Below are positions 35,301-45,571 of a stretch of 64,000 nucleotides of DNA, piece after piece (position 1 is the stretch's first letter; each line of letters opens with the position of its first letter). A program made the position numbers and the translations under genes. This DNA is from Mytilus californianus. Lineage: Eukaryota; Mollusca; Bivalvia; Mytilida; Mytilidae. The notes under the pieces were generated by a model. That model saw only the letters and a program-made list of their open reading frames with translations, made no database searches and was not told the DNA's origin. The stretch covers positions 115,782,771 through 115,846,770 of the forward strand of contig NW_026262581.1 of the NCBI RefSeq assembly GCF_021869535.1, in the 5' to 3' direction.

Positions 35301-38300
35301 ATGGCCCCGACATGACAAATTTAAAAAAATTCAATAGAGAAAACTAACGGCTTAATTTATGTCCAAAACAATAAACGAAATACAAATATGATACAGCAAA
35401 AAACGACAACCAATGAATTACAAGCTCCTGACTTGGGACAGTCTCATGCAGAATGAGTCGGGGTTAAATATTTTTTCGGGCGCGCCAACCTTCCCGTAGT
35501 CTTATGCTTGACAACAGCTCTGCTTGGAATGACAACAGCATAACTAGATTACTTGTAGTGATGTTTTGTATTTTGTTGATATTTAACAATAATACTGAAA
35601 AATGTCTAATCAAATATTTTACTAGTAACAAATGAATAAAAAAAAAATGAAAATAACACTTTATAAATTGGGTGCATTCGAAGCGCTTTTCTTGATTTAC
35701 CTTTATCAGAAACTGTCAACCAGAAATACTAAAATATGATAAAAAAAAAGAAAGAAAATAACTCTTTATAAATTTGGTGCATTCTTGATTTACTATCAAA
35801 CCTCAAAAATTTGATAGCCAAGGATGTATAAGTACTTGAAAACGTTAGGAGCTACATGAACAAAAGGCACACAAAAAGAAGCCAAATTCAAATTTCAAAA
35901 AAAGTTAGAAGGCTAAAACAAACATGAAGTTGAAGAACATTGGAAACACCCCAAAATCCAATTGCAAAAAGTTGTGCCAAATAAGACTAAGATTGTCTAT
36001 ACCTGCGGGATAGAAAAACCTAAGTAAGCCGGATAATTCAAATTTCTATAAACAGAAAATGACCATATCAATGATATTTCATGTCAGCGAAAGTGCTGAC
36101 TACTAGGCTGGTGAAAGCCCTTGGATATGAAACGTCTACCAGCAGTGGCATTGACCCAGTGGTGTGAAAACTCATCAAAGATAACAGGTTTATAATTTGT
36201 AATGCCAGACGCTCGTTTCCTCTACATAAGACTCATCAGTGGCGCTGGAAGGCCAAAATCAAACATGAAGAATAAGCACTGCAAGCTCAGGCTGTAGAAA
36301 AGCACCCAACTACGTATTTGGAAATTTTTATACCGTGAGATTTAAAAAATGTAAAAAGATAGAAATAATTAATTATTTTTTAAAGTGTTTATTATTGGAT
36401 CAATCTTCAGGTAGGATTCATCAATATTTTCATTTTTAAATTATCTTATAGCCGGATATTCAAATTGCTGCAGCGCCAATATTAATAACAGACGAAAGAA
36501 AATCAGCAGTTCCGTTCACGAGACCGTTTCTTAATGTTGGTCACCGTATAGTAATCAAGAAACCAGTGGTGAAATTTCAAACCTTGAGTGTTTTATTCGA
36601 GCCCTTTAGTTTACAGCTATGGATTATGGTTATCGTCATATGTTTCATTGTTTCTGCACTCTTGTTTATCGTTAACAAGTTTAGTCCTTCAGAGTGGAGT
36701 AGGATCCGCCCGGAAGACGACCCGACAAACGCCAAAGATAGTTTTTCAGCTAACAACGCATTTTTCTTTGTCCACAGCACACTAACATGGCAAGGTAAAT
36801 TATAATTAAGAAGAAAAATAATGAACAAATAGCAGAATGAAATGAATTAGGAGGCTACTGACAACTTTAAAGAATCATGATAACATTGGAATAAAATAAT
36901 ACAAGTATGGTTATCAGGAACTAGTAAGGCACCGATCATTTATCTTGTGTAGGGGGACATTTCAAATATTACACCATTCTTTTTTTATTCCAAAATTCTT
37001 TGAGAAAATAGTTTGTTTCAGATGGGAAGTGAAAAAAGGTCTGTTTTCATTAAAAAATTGAAAATAACAAAAATAATAAATACTTTGAGTTTTAAAAATC
37101 TTGTTCCCGTATATTATTAAAAAAGCTATTGTTAAGTCGAAAAAAGTTTGTCCAGAGAAAAAAAATCCATCCCCCTCCAACGGAATATGAATGGTTGTTG
37201 CCTTGATATTTTAAACACGATATTTGTGGAAAAGAATGGATACGAGTGTACCTCTTCTATCACTCCATCCATTTTAAACATCTTATATACGCAACACTTA
37301 GTTTACGTTGTTTTATATAACTTTTGAAAAATATCTACAGAGAAACACACAGATAAAATGGCATCTATTGGCCTACGAAGTTTAAGACTTTGAACAGATG
37401 TTTAGATAAATGAAACGGTCCAAATCCTAAACGCTTGTAAACGTTGAACTTAAGTTACAAAATTTCCTCTTTTCTATTGGCTTCTGTATCCGATATTTTA
37501 CTCGCATCTGTATTCTTATGTTTGTGTTTCTATTTCAGGATACAAAGAAGTACCACGGTCTCCGGCAGGTAGAATTTTAGTAACAATGTGGTTTAGCTTT
37601 ATATTTTTCATGGTCATTGCCTACATCGCCAATCTCACGGCATTCTTTTTAGCCAGAGAAACAGAAAAGCCAGTCGTTCCTTTCAAAACCTGGCAGGAAA
37701 TGACAACACAGTCAAATGTTTTATATGGCGTCAAACCATATGGTGTTATGCATAGAAGTATGAAAGTTTCGAAAGATCCCATTCTGCAACATGCTATTCA
37801 AACTATTGAAACATATTCTACGACATTTAGTTCTTCTGAGGATGGAATAAAGAGAGTCAGGGAATCAGATGGATCATTCGCAGCCATTGTTCCTGTAGAT
37901 GAGGGTTCAAAATATATCAACAATGAACCATGTGACCTTATGTTTGTTGGAGCAAATATTGTGAATACACCATATGGAATGGCTTGTAAATCAGTTGACA
38001 TATGTAACAGACTTACTGTCGCGTTGATAGAAGAAGCAGAACTTGGAGGTTTATATTTGCTGGAGCAGAAATGGCTTTCTCCAAAGTCAAATTACAAGTG
38101 TCCAGCTGCCAGTTTAGAGAACTATATTAGTAAACAAGAAACAGCACGTCTTTCAGCACGACCATTGACTATTGCTGATGCATCTCTGGCTTTTGTTGTT
38201 CTTCTCATCGGTATAGTCTTCTGTATCATCTTTCTCGTCATCGAAGTTATTATACACAGACGACGTAAAATGGTAAGTATTAGTATTGATTTGGAATTAG

Positions 38301-41300
38301 AACAACAGTAAAGCTACATGTTAAATATTGAATATTCAACGAATAACTCTGCAGATCAGAGGAAGGGTACGTAAAGTAATGATTTCCTTTGTATCTAGTT
38401 AAATTATGAGTTCAACATTCTATAATGAAAAGATCGCATCCATGCATTCTCTGTAAAATTCATCATTTATAAATAAAAACAAAACAATTTTCGTCTCAAG
38501 ATAATGTATACATGTCTGCCTTCATACGTCTTTTTCACACGTCACATTGGAGGAAGATATTTCAGAAAATAAAAGAAATGGAAATTAAACTATTTTTTGA
38601 CATTTTAGAAATGAGTTTGTTAAAGTAGTGACATGTGTTCATTGATCACAGAAAGCTCTGCGAGAAGTCAATTTAACTTAAAATTTAACTTAAACACTTG
38701 CGGTTGTCACATGCTTCGCTATCATTGCGATAAACAGCATTAAAGCAAAGTTATGGTTTCTTTTGAATTTTTCTTAATAATTGTTGTTAACTAGTATATC
38801 AGTAGGTTCAGAGCCAGGTTGTTATATTTGATTCAAGATTCAAGATTTATTGATAACGCTCAGACACATAAATGTGTAACATGAGGTCAAAGTATAATAC
38901 ATAAACAATTGAATGACGAATTGAGCATGCAGTACTATTTAAACACATAGAATTACATTTGTAAATATTTTAGAATAAACAAGCAATTTTCTTAATAAAA
39001 AATGATAGTCGTTTGTAGACTTCCATATTACATATGGACAATAATCCTTCCATTTTAATGTATTGCGGATTAATAGTATAATATCTAGGTAAGTATTGGT
39101 TTCTATAATTAACAATAGAATCATGTTGACATACAAATAAAATATGAAATTCATCACCAACAAATTTATGACATAAAGTATATATTCTCTCTGGTCTAGG
39201 TATATTTTGCCAACGGCCTGTCTCGATTGGAATACGTAAGTTCGATGTCCTTAATTTAGTTACCCACCCTCTGTTCTGTTCAGATAGTCTGTTCAGATAT
39301 TTTTCTAATCCAAAGTCCTTTTTAAATGTCCCATAAAATTGTCCCCGAGATGAATTTTCTATATCGCCAAACCATGAGGTAATAAACTGATAACTCAATA
39401 TTCGGTCGAGATAATTTTTATCACAAAAGCCAATTTGATTCATGAAAATGTATCCTAGACCAGTGTTGTTAAATATTGATTCTACAGAATCAATCCATTT
39501 GAAAGCATAATAACCATGATTCTTCAATGATAACATCAGCCTGTACAAAGCACTACTAAGTTTACTGCTATTGTTTACAACTTTACACCAATACGAAATC
39601 ATTCTACATTTAACTCGAATTTGCAGAGGAAATCTTCCCAATTCTCCATACACCATAAAATTGGGTGTAGTATTTCGAACTTTTAAAATTCGTTTGCAAT
39701 ATTTTAAATGCATCTGTTCAATAATTTTCAAATTCTCAAAACCCCAAACTTCAGAACCATATAAAAGAATTGGTTCTATCATGGAATCAAATAATTTCAG
39801 TTGCAAATCTATAGGAATGTTTTCGTTTCTAACAATTCTATGTATAAAATGCATCGATTTTTGTGCTTGATCAATAAGTTTCTTTTTGGTATCTAAAAAA
39901 GTACCGTTATATTTAAAGATAACACCTAAATAAGAAAATTTTTCAACAATCTCAAGTTCTTTGTCTTGTAATAAAAATTTAAATTTCTTTTTACTTTTCC
40001 TCTTTCTAAAAATCATAACCTTTGTTTTATTTAAATTTACTTCTAATTTCCACTTTTCACAATATAACTGAAAAATGTTTAGTGATCGCTGCATACCTTC
40101 TTCTGTTTCAGATAAAATTACAGTATCATCTGCATATAATATAACAAATAATTAAAAAAATATGTGCAATTCACTTTGAAACTTCTCTTTTACAGTTTCT
40201 AGTGGAATCCCATCTAGACTCTTAAAGTAGTCTTCTAAGTCATTAAGAAAAATTGAAAACAAAAAAGGCGATAAATTCTCCCCCTGTCTTACACCTGCTA
40301 AACAGGGGAAAAAATCTGACTGACATCCATTATATTTTACACATGATTTGATTTCTTGGTACATATTAAAAATAACTTTGAAGCACTTCCCTTTGATATT
40401 ACTCAATTGAAGTTTTCCCCATAAACCAGATCTTGATACCGTATCAAATGCTTTCCGAAAGTCTACAAAAGTACAAAAAAGTTTTTTGCCAAATGAGAAA
40501 TACAGCTCTATGAGTGCATGAAGTACAAAAATATTGTCTACAGTTGAATACCCCTTTCATGTATAAGTGAAATTTCATTTGCAAAAAAATCCAATCGAGT
40601 ATTGATTATGGAAGTAAATAATTTCCCTATACAACTAATTAATGTTATAGCTCTATAATTATCTGGATCCTTTGGACAACCTTTATTTTTAAAAACTGGT
40701 ATATTTATTCCTGCTGTCCAAGTTTCAGGTATAATACCTGTATCCAATATCACATTAAATAGTTTAGTGTAAATACATATCAAAAATGGTGGAGAGTTTT
40801 TCAAAAACTCATTCAGTATCCTGTCAGTACCAGAGGCTTTACCATGTTTCAAGTTCTTAATGGCATCCACAACCTCTTGTTCTGTAATGACGCCATTTAA
40901 AATTTCATTATAAATTGGGTCACTACACAACGCATTGATGTCAATGCCATCAATATCTTCTTCGTCACTTGCATTCATGTTTTTAAAATATTCATGAAAT
41001 GCTTCATTACTGATAGAGGGATTGTCTTTTTTGTAGCCAGAATATTTTTTAAGTGTCTTCCAAAATCCCTTAGGGTCATTTTTTGATAGTGCTCTCAGTT
41101 CATCCGAACTTTTTTCTTTATACTGCTGATAGTTAATGTTAAGTGTCTTGCGGTATTCCTTGGCCTTACTATTCATTGCCAGTTTATTAACACCTGATTT
41201 CACTCTGCTATATAAGTTTCTAGCCTTGTGAAACTCATTACGTTTGTCTTGACAATCTTTATCAGAACATGGGTTTTTTTTGCGGTCGGGATAAACCGGT

Positions 41301-43157
41301 CTTTTTTTAGTCTTGCCTAGTACTCCTTCTGCCGTATCTAACAGTACATTGCCAAGGTCATCAACTAGACCGTTTACCTTTTCAAGAGTAACATTATTTG
41401 TGTCAATACTACTCAAAACGTGATCAATCTGTTGTAAAATACCTGAGGCACTGGATAACGCTTGAAAATATTCGTCTGCTTTTCTACAGTCCCATTTGAT
41501 GTGAGTTTCTGTGTTACCTGTATTTTTTTCTGTGTTCGCCTTATTAGTGTAGTTACTATCAGTATTGAATGACAATGTAAAAAATATACTGTTATGGACA
41601 TCTGAAAACATGGGATTAAACTCATCTATTCTAAATTCAGAGATATAATCAAACATGTGAGGAGATACAATTGACAAAGTGAAGTTGCAGGGATTGGAAG
41701 GTTAACAGTGTTATTCTTCAAATGAAACTAGTCTTGATTTCACATGGAATAATCAAATAACACAATGCAATTATTTTAGCCGTTTTTTTGTGTTTCAAGT
41801 TTCAGTGTTGATAACACATATTTTTCTTATATCCAAAACTGTTAGTATAAGAATTGAATGCTTAATGCAAAATATGATGGTCAATTGGTTTCATTTTGCG
41901 TATATTCAAAAAGAAAAAAAAACAGCATTCAACTATAAACATTACAAACATATTATTTATGTTTAGAAAGAATACATGATCTGATCTATCGTTTCAGTTT
42001 CCTGTATGTAGTTAACTGACTGCAACTGATTTGACAAATATTTAACATGTTACTAGTATAGCAATATGAGATTGCAATTATTATAGTTAAAAAAAAAGCA
42101 TCAGAATTTATATTCATTTAAAAAAAAAATGATGTTTCATGGTCAAACAAGATAATTGAACATTGTGAATAATTGTTAAAATATGATTTCACTTGAATGA
42201 ATCCAATAAAAAGTGGTATTTCTCACCCAGCCGTGTAATAAATCAAATTAATTTCGGAAATGCTACTTCAAATTTATCATTTAATCTCTATAAACTTATT
42301 TAATAAAGATATAGTTACACTGCTATTATTAAATCATTGCGCATGATATTTGATTTAGAATTTAGAATTTTCTAATTTAAAATAAGTATAACTGAATCTA
42401 GGAAAATAGCTTCAGATCACGTCTGTTGATGTTGTTTAATTATGTCTGTTTATGTTTTTTATGTCTGTTGATGTTGTTTATGTCTGTTTATGTTTTTTAT
42501 GTCTGTTGATGTTGTTTATGTCTGTTTATGATGTTGCTGTAAGAATTCTTATACGGAGTAGAACTGCTGATATTAGAGTATAGGGCTGCATGATTTAATA
42601 ACAACAGGTTATGTATTTATAACTGTCTTTCAGTAAGTGCATTCTTTGATACGGTATACGGTATAATTTAGTACTTTTTCCGTGTCGCTTTACCGGCATC
42701 AGTACTTCCTTTTTGAACAGATTTATGTACATTGACTATAGTTCTGTTTACTTTTTGTTTATTAAAAAATGACCGAGATTGAAAAAAATGCTTTATAAGA
42801 TTAAATTCACTCCGCCACAATTTGCTTTGCCTGTCACAAGACAGGAATCTTGTCAGTGATTGTCTTTAGTTATATAGGACGATTTAGATATTGACATACT
42901 CTATAGACAAATCTGTATATGATGACCTCTAGAAGCCGTTTGGTTTTTATGCCGTTTAGTTGTTGTGCCTTTGATGTACACACCACGTTTCTTGTTATTA
43001 TTATCACTATAGCATTCGATTTACTTTCTTCTTTTAGAAATCAACAAGAATCAGTAAACAAGGTCAAACAAACAAGAGTGCTGATGTTGAACAGGCAACA
43101 GACGAACAAGAAAAGGCGCCAATTGCTACTAACGAGGCTACAAACAATATAGACTGA
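26251..43157 (+). CDS. Ionotropic glutamate receptor-like subunit lacking the amino-terminal domain (six exons)
   Basis: Joined exons 26251-26307, 32570-32599, 34188-34370, 36452-36794, 37539-38272 and 43038-43157 give 1467 bp, or 488 residues, with phases that fit at every junction and GT/AG sites throughout. Residues 1-19 are a signal peptide; 24-129 are ligand-binding half S1 (EDPYLI, GNWDGMIGEV, AAAPILITDERKS). M1 is about 146-164, the pore loop 188-205 (STLTWQG), M3 218-243 (IAYIANLTAFF, the SYTANLAAF-type gate), S2 about 249-393 with the C336/C392 disulfide pair, M4 419-443, then a charged cytoplasmic tail. It should form ligand-gated cation channels at the plasma membrane. It lacks the usual roughly 400-residue amino-terminal domain. 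Several glutamate contacts are changed, so the ligand is uncertain. Subfamily (AKDF-like or other) is unresolved. Confidence 0.88.
28200..28530. repeat. Diverged direct duplication in intron 1
   Basis: Two related blocks start GCAACAG and contain GGAGCT, CTCGT(A/G)TCTGA.GCAGA and ACAAAC-like words (about 28284-28372 and 28455-28540). Function unknown. Confidence 0.45.
28560..28970 (-). pseudogene. LINE C-terminal fragment
   Basis: The - strand around 28790-28640 reads GTLKNDRTCTRCNSGDVEDEYHF. This is the cysteine-histidine block (CxxC..EDEYHF) near the C-terminus of LINE open reading frame 2, comparable to CICCNMNVLEDEYHF in the element at 52436. Frames are broken on both sides. It lies in intron 1 of the receptor gene. 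Confidence 0.6.
29150..29420 (-). repeat. Family C element copy, short
   Basis: On the - strand: a left end with TGTGTCCCTGGGACACAGATG, TATAACGTTATAAAGGGGC, one core unit (GTGACGCCACCAAAATTC, CATTTGGTTGAGGCAAAC) and the right end GGGACGTAAGGACGTACGG. It has only one roughly 161-bp unit. Confidence 0.75.
29840..30000 (+). repeat. Interspersed repeat end (CTTGGGACAG family)
   Basis: Contains ACAACGACAACCGCTGAATT, AAGCTCTTGGCTTGGGACAG and GGGGTTAAACATG, shared with 35395-35490 and, reversed, with 44800-44870. Short frames on both strands are not genes. Confidence 0.65.
30280..31133 (+). mobile_element. TIR-bounded element with about 161-bp tandem core (family E)
   Basis: Ends are GTCCCCTACCG and its reverse complement, and both are flanked by TA, the target duplication of Tc1/mariner-type insertions. 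The core has five units keyed by CTTGAAGATATTGA at 30384, 30544, 30705, 30866 and 31026, 160-161 bp apart, each with GCAGAGTTATGGTCCTTGG. There is no transposase, so it would be mobilised in trans if at all. It lies in intron 1 of the receptor gene. Confidence 0.82.
31196..31470 (+). repeat. Interspersed repeat copy
   Basis: Contains CCAATGAGACAAATATCCACC, AAAATCCCATACCGTATAG and GGCCCCGACATGA, shared with 35161-35400. A recognised mussel-type repeat of uncertain class. Confidence 0.7.
31706..31770 (+). repeat. SINE-like repeat, 5' fragment
   Basis: TTGAGAATGGAAATGAGGAAT and CAAAGAGACAACAACCCGACC match the start of the element at 22399-22827. Only about 65 bp remain. Confidence 0.7.
31874..32111. 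mobile_element. MITE, AGGGTCTAGATGGGG family, copy 1
   Basis: Left end AGGGTCTAGATGGGG and right end CCCCATCCAGACCCT are imperfect inverted repeats. The interior is A-rich with repeated AATAGAGAA words. A second copy of similar length lies at 34401-34649 in another intron of the same gene. Confidence 0.72.
32112..32569. other. Intron 1, 3' part
   Basis: AT-rich intron sequence ending in the exon 2 acceptor. No repeat recognised. Confidence 0.4.
32570..32599 (+). CDS. iGluR-like gene, coding exon 2 (30-bp microexon)
   Basis: Ten codons, GQNYTITSVL, between a TTATTTCAG acceptor and a GTAAGT donor, phase 0 on both sides. The TITSVL strand is the expected first beta strand of S1 directly before the EDPYLI of exon 3. 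Confidence 0.7.
32600..33425. other. Intron 2, 5' part
   Basis: AT-rich intron sequence after the exon 2 donor. A CAACAACAACAAC run lies near 33088. No gene seen. Confidence 0.4.
33430..33860 (+). repeat. About 161-bp tandem array (family F), 2.6 copies
   Basis: Units are keyed by CAATTCTTGCCAGATTTTT at 33470 and 33632, with a diverged copy at 33792; intervals are 162 and 160 bp. Each has GTCTTGGACGAG and AGAGTTATGCCC. It lies in intron 2. Confidence 0.85.
34188..34370 (+). CDS. iGluR-like gene, coding exon 3 (S1)
   Basis: Sixty-one codons between a GTTTTAG acceptor and a GTAAGT donor. It encodes EDPYLI (the tyrosine aligns with a glutamate-stacking residue), FSGFMIDLLDAL (helix B region) and GNWDGMIGEVLQD, a hallmark of S1. 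Confidence 0.92.
34401..34649. mobile_element. MITE, AGGGTCTAGATGGGG family, copy 2
   Basis: Left end AGGGTCTAGAAGG, right end CCCCATCCAGACCCT. The A-rich interior repeats ATATAAAGAATAGAGAAAA. It sits 31 bp after the exon 3 donor. The - strand frames across it are by-products. Confidence 0.72.
34755..34870 (+). repeat. Interspersed repeat, 5' fragment
   Basis: AGGAAGATGTGGCATGAGTG, CCAATGAGACAACTCTCC and the following 60 bp match the start of the repeat at 35161 and, reversed, 61130-61180. Confidence 0.65.
35161..35515 (+). repeat. Interspersed repeat, long copy
   Basis: Starts AAGAAGATGTGGTATGA, continues with TTGAGACAACTTCCCACC, GGCCTTCAACAATGAG, GGCCCCGACATGAC and ACAACCAATGAATTACAAGC, and ends CTTGGGACAG..GGGGTTAAA. 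It joins blocks found separately at 31196 and 29840, which shows they are parts of one family. Confidence 0.78.
35640..36300 (+). repeat. Interspersed repeat (CAGCAGTGGCATTGACC family)
   Basis: Contains a direct duplication (ATAACACTTTATAAATT..GGTGCATTC, 35650 and 35755), then CTGGTGAAAGCCCTTGG, CCAGCAGTGGCATTGACCCA and CATAAGACTCATCAGTGGCG. Related copies are at 54000-54430 (same strand) and 44985-45275 (reverse). Confidence 0.75.
36452..36794 (+). CDS. iGluR-like gene, coding exon 4 (end of S1, M1, pore loop)
   Basis: 343 bp between a CTTATAG acceptor and a GTAAAT donor, leaving phase 1. Encodes the ligand-binding AAAPILITDERKS segment, PFTRPFLNVGHRIVIKKP, M1 and the pore loop up to STLTWQ. 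The arginine that binds the ligand carboxylate in glutamate receptors is present (R106). The usual threonine two residues after the proline is L101. Confidence 0.95.
36795..37538. other. Intron 4
   Basis: AT-rich intron between exons 4 and 5 with no recognised repeat. Confidence 0.5.
37539..38272 (+). CDS. iGluR-like gene, coding exon 5 (M3, S2, M4)
   Basis: 734 bp after a TATTTCAG acceptor; ends AAAATG before GTAAGT, phase 0. Encodes the gate motif AYIANLTAFF, the whole S2 half including the conserved cysteines C336 and C392, and M4 ending in HRRRKM. The open frame runs 13 codons past the donor to a stop at 38309-38311, so a read-through form with a short tail is possible. Confidence 0.96.
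38312..38831. other. Intron 5, 5' part
   Basis: AT-rich sequence between the exon 5 donor region and the antisense LINE. No gene seen. Confidence 0.4.
38832..41700 (-). pseudogene. LINE retrotransposon, antisense in receptor intron 5; one frameshift and one stop
   Basis: Read on the - strand from 41677: the last stretch of the endonuclease (FNPMFSDVHNSIFF), a lysine-rich linker (KTKKRPVYPDRKKNPC), then reverse transcriptase fingers GHGKASG-type (LKHGKASGTDRI) and NYRAITLISCIGKLFTSI. A 1-nt frameshift follows near 40543. The next frame has FVDFRKAFDTVSRSGLW (first aspartate), AGVRQGENLSPFLFSIFLND (palm), an in-frame TAA near 40150, then LYADDTVIL (catalytic box). The thumb (YLGVIFKYNGTFLDTKKKL) and a C-terminal tail run to 38970. 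The 3' end is a TTGAATC repeat at 38832-38850. The endonuclease is truncated at about 41700, so this is a 5'-truncated but rather young copy. The clade is jockey/CR1-like but unresolved. Confidence 0.9.
41701..42420. other. Intron 5, middle part
   Basis: AT-rich DNA upstream of the LINE truncation point. No repeat or gene recognised. Confidence 0.4.
42421..42530 (+). repeat. 38-bp minisatellite, about 3 copies
   Basis: Units start GTCTGTTGATGTTGTTTA at 42421, 42463 and 42501, each followed by ATGTCTGTTTATG. The first carries a 4-bp insertion. Confidence 0.85.
42531..43037. other. Intron 5, 3' part
   Basis: AT-rich sequence ending in the exon 6 acceptor. The open frame at 42919-43152 is a shadow overlapping exon 6 in another frame. 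Confidence 0.45.
43038..43157 (+). CDS. iGluR-like gene, coding exon 6 (cytoplasmic tail)
   Basis: Forty codons including TGA after a TTCTTTTAG acceptor, phase 0, matching exon 5. The product KSTRISKQGQTN.. is basic then acidic and polar, as expected for a cytoplasmic tail. A polyadenylation signal follows at 43418. It is separated from exon 5 by a 4.8-kb intron containing an antisense LINE. Confidence 0.75.
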   Translation, partial: KSTRISKQGQTNKSADVEQATDEQEKAPIATNEATNNID

Positions 43158-43417
43158 ACTAAAATATACCTAATTATAAAACGTTTGTCAATATTGAGAA
43201 TATTTCACGGGCACAAAGTTCGGCGCTACTAAAATATTTTTCCACAACTTCAAAATGTAAAGTCAAATATGATTACTAAAATGACGTGACGATTATTTAT
43301 TTTATTTTAAAATTGAAAAGCGGATTACATTTAAAAAAGAATAACGGGGTGTACATTGAATTATAAAAAAAATACTCGATTTATATAATTATTTGATTTG
43401 TTGGCTACAAAGCCTAA

Positions 43418-43423
43418 AATAAA
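43418..43423 (+). terminator. Candidate polyadenylation signal for the receptor gene
   Basis: AATAAA lies 261 bp after the TGA of exon 6 and is followed by a T-rich stretch (GCTTTTTATGTTGG). It would give a 3' untranslated region of about 280 bp. Confidence 0.5.
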
Positions 43424-43429
43424 GTAGAA

Positions 43430-44785
43430 TGTTTTATAAAACAGATTTTGCTTTTTATGTTGGTCCTTACCGTTTTTTAAGATCTTGCCGGGTTCGCTGA
43501 CTTGTGGTCACGATTGCCGCGTGAATTGGTGAGGTTGATTCCAGTAAAACTTCTTGTGCGCATAGGAATCATTGTTTTATTGGAGCTTGATAGTATATGT
43601 TATAGTAAGTCAATTTCTTAGCATTCAGTGCCTAATGTCTCTGATTCTCCGGACGTTCAAGTCCATCTCCATCTCAATTATCCGCAGTTGAACTAAACCG
43701 GTTTGCCATACTTGTTAGTCTGGCGCTGTAGTAACAGTATTAAACAAGAACCCTTTCTGGAACATTATTAGTTTGATAACAGTATTATAGACGATAAATA
43801 TGACATATGGAAGGAGAATATGTTACTCTTATCCGTTTGACCGTCCATATATCTCAATTTGTTTATTTTTAAGATAACTATATATGGACACCAAAATCTT
43901 ACTACCTTTTAATGACTTTGATTTACCTTGGTGATTTATTCCATAAAATAGAGCCATATTCTAAATCACAAAAAAAAACTGTTTTCTTTTACTGCCACAT
44001 GATCATTTTATATAAGCCTTACGAACTGATAATTTGATTAAGAACTTTCCTATACCAAAGAGAGATAGGGACATACAAGTATGGCGAGTCATATAACCAA
44101 AAGCGGTAATCGAGAAAATATTCAAAACCAAGTAAGATTTACTTTGCATAACGTTCTTACGGCTTTAGTTTTAATAATATATCACAAAATAATCAGGTGA
44201 TAATTTAAAACAAAAATATAAGTCATGAATTTCGATTAATACCGGAAAATTTACAACCTGGCTGCCAATGAAAAAAAACATTGCAAAAACAAAACAATGG
44301 AAGAAAACAAAACAAAAAATTACCCAATAGATATAATAAAAACGAGCGAAAAAAATTAAGAAGAAAGAAAGGTTTTTTCCCAACTTGAACAATCTTTTGA
44401 ACACTTTCTGTATATTGTTCAAGTTAAACGTACTTCATGTTGGCCTTAACATCCGCAAAAGCTGATCAAACATAAAGACAATAAATCCTGATAAGTGGAT
44501 TTTTCAACATTCAGTTCAACATAGTTTTCACAGTAAGGAACAAAATCACATCTGCAAAACTGAATGATATGATGATATTAACTATGGATAGTTTAGATTA
44601 ATTGGTATTAAACATGATAAAAGGGAAATCTTTCCAAACAAAATGTCTCCTGATATTGATTATTACCGCTAAGTGTCTTCTTATATATTATTGTTGTTGG
44701 AAAAGTTCATATGCCCATCCATCACATTACCTTAACTGATTTACAGTCTTGACGTTGTGTTGTTTTACCACTGTTTCAGGTTTGG
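43430..44785. other. No gene seen
   Basis: AT-rich sequence after the receptor gene. The 83-codon - strand frame at 44171-44422 is low-complexity and not supported. Confidence 0.4.
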
Positions 44786-44789
44786 CGAA

Positions 44790-44890
44790 GATTCAGCGTT
44801 AACAAAAATGTTAAACCCTGCCATATTCTTTGTGTGCCTGTCCCAAGCAAGGGACATGTAATCCAGTGATTGCCATTGATTGCTGTTTAT
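44790..44890 (-). repeat. Interspersed repeat end (CTTGGGACAG family)
   Basis: The reverse complement of the distal end seen at 35430-35480 (ATGTTAAACCCTGCC, then GTGCCTGTCCCAAGCAAGGG). Confidence 0.65.
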
Positions 44891-44984
44891 CATATTTGTT
44901 TCTTCGGTCATTTTTGTAGTACAAATCAGTGTGATGATTTTCTCTTTTTAATTGCTCACTATTCGGTATGGGTTTTGCTCATCG

Positions 44985-45275
44985 AAGGCCAAACTTTGAC
45001 AGGTAATTGTTCATCTCTTTATGGCTAATTATATCATCGGCAATCATACAGTATCAGACTCCTCATTTCTTTTCTACCTCAAGTTTAGATTACCTTAGCT
45101 GTATTTGGCAAAACTTTTAGGAATTTTTGGTCCTAAATGCTCTTCAACTTCGTACTTTATTTGGCCTTTTTAACTTTTTTTTAATTCGAGCGTCACTGAT
45201 GAGTCTTTTGTAGACGAAACGCGCGTCTGGCGCAAATACAAAATTTCAATCCTGGTATCTATGATGAGTTTATTT
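44985..45275 (-). repeat. Interspersed repeat (CAGCAGTGGCATTGACC family), partial reverse copy
   Basis: CGAGCGTCACTGATGAGTCT, TGTAGACGAAACGCGCGTC and the CAAATACAAAATTTCAATCC end match the family at 36190-36240 in reverse. Confidence 0.65.
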
Positions 45276-45279
45276 CTAT

Positions 45280-45571
45280 ATTGTAAAACAAAACCTTACA
45301 AATCATGTTTAGAAAATAAGGAAATATGTTTAATTTTTTTCTTGTGTATATAGAAATATGGTTATCCCTATATACTTCTGTCGTCCGTCTGCAAAACGTT
45401 AAATAAAGTAGGACGTCCGTCCGTTTGGCTGCGCGGAATAAATAAATATTCAGTCACGTCGGGTCGAAATATGGACTTACTGAATCCGATGCCTCGTGCA
45501 GGGAAGGTGCTGTGCTATCTGCACGATAAAGAACCTTTGTAACAGCTGTTTGAGAGGTCGGTAGAATGTTA
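45280..45571. repeat. Probable interspersed repeat, GC-richer block
   Basis: TAGGACGTCCGTCCGTTTGG, CACGTCGGGTCGAAATATGG and GCTGTGCTATCTGCACG stand out in base composition. I believe this is a dispersed mussel repeat but have no second copy in the window. Confidence 0.35.

Noticed and set aside
37798..38001. - strand 67-codon frame
   Set aside because: Shadow of receptor exon 5 on the other strand.
42919..43152. 77-codon + strand frame
   Set aside because: It crosses the exon 6 acceptor in a different frame; exon 6 in phase 0 gives a stop and tail consistent with exon 5.
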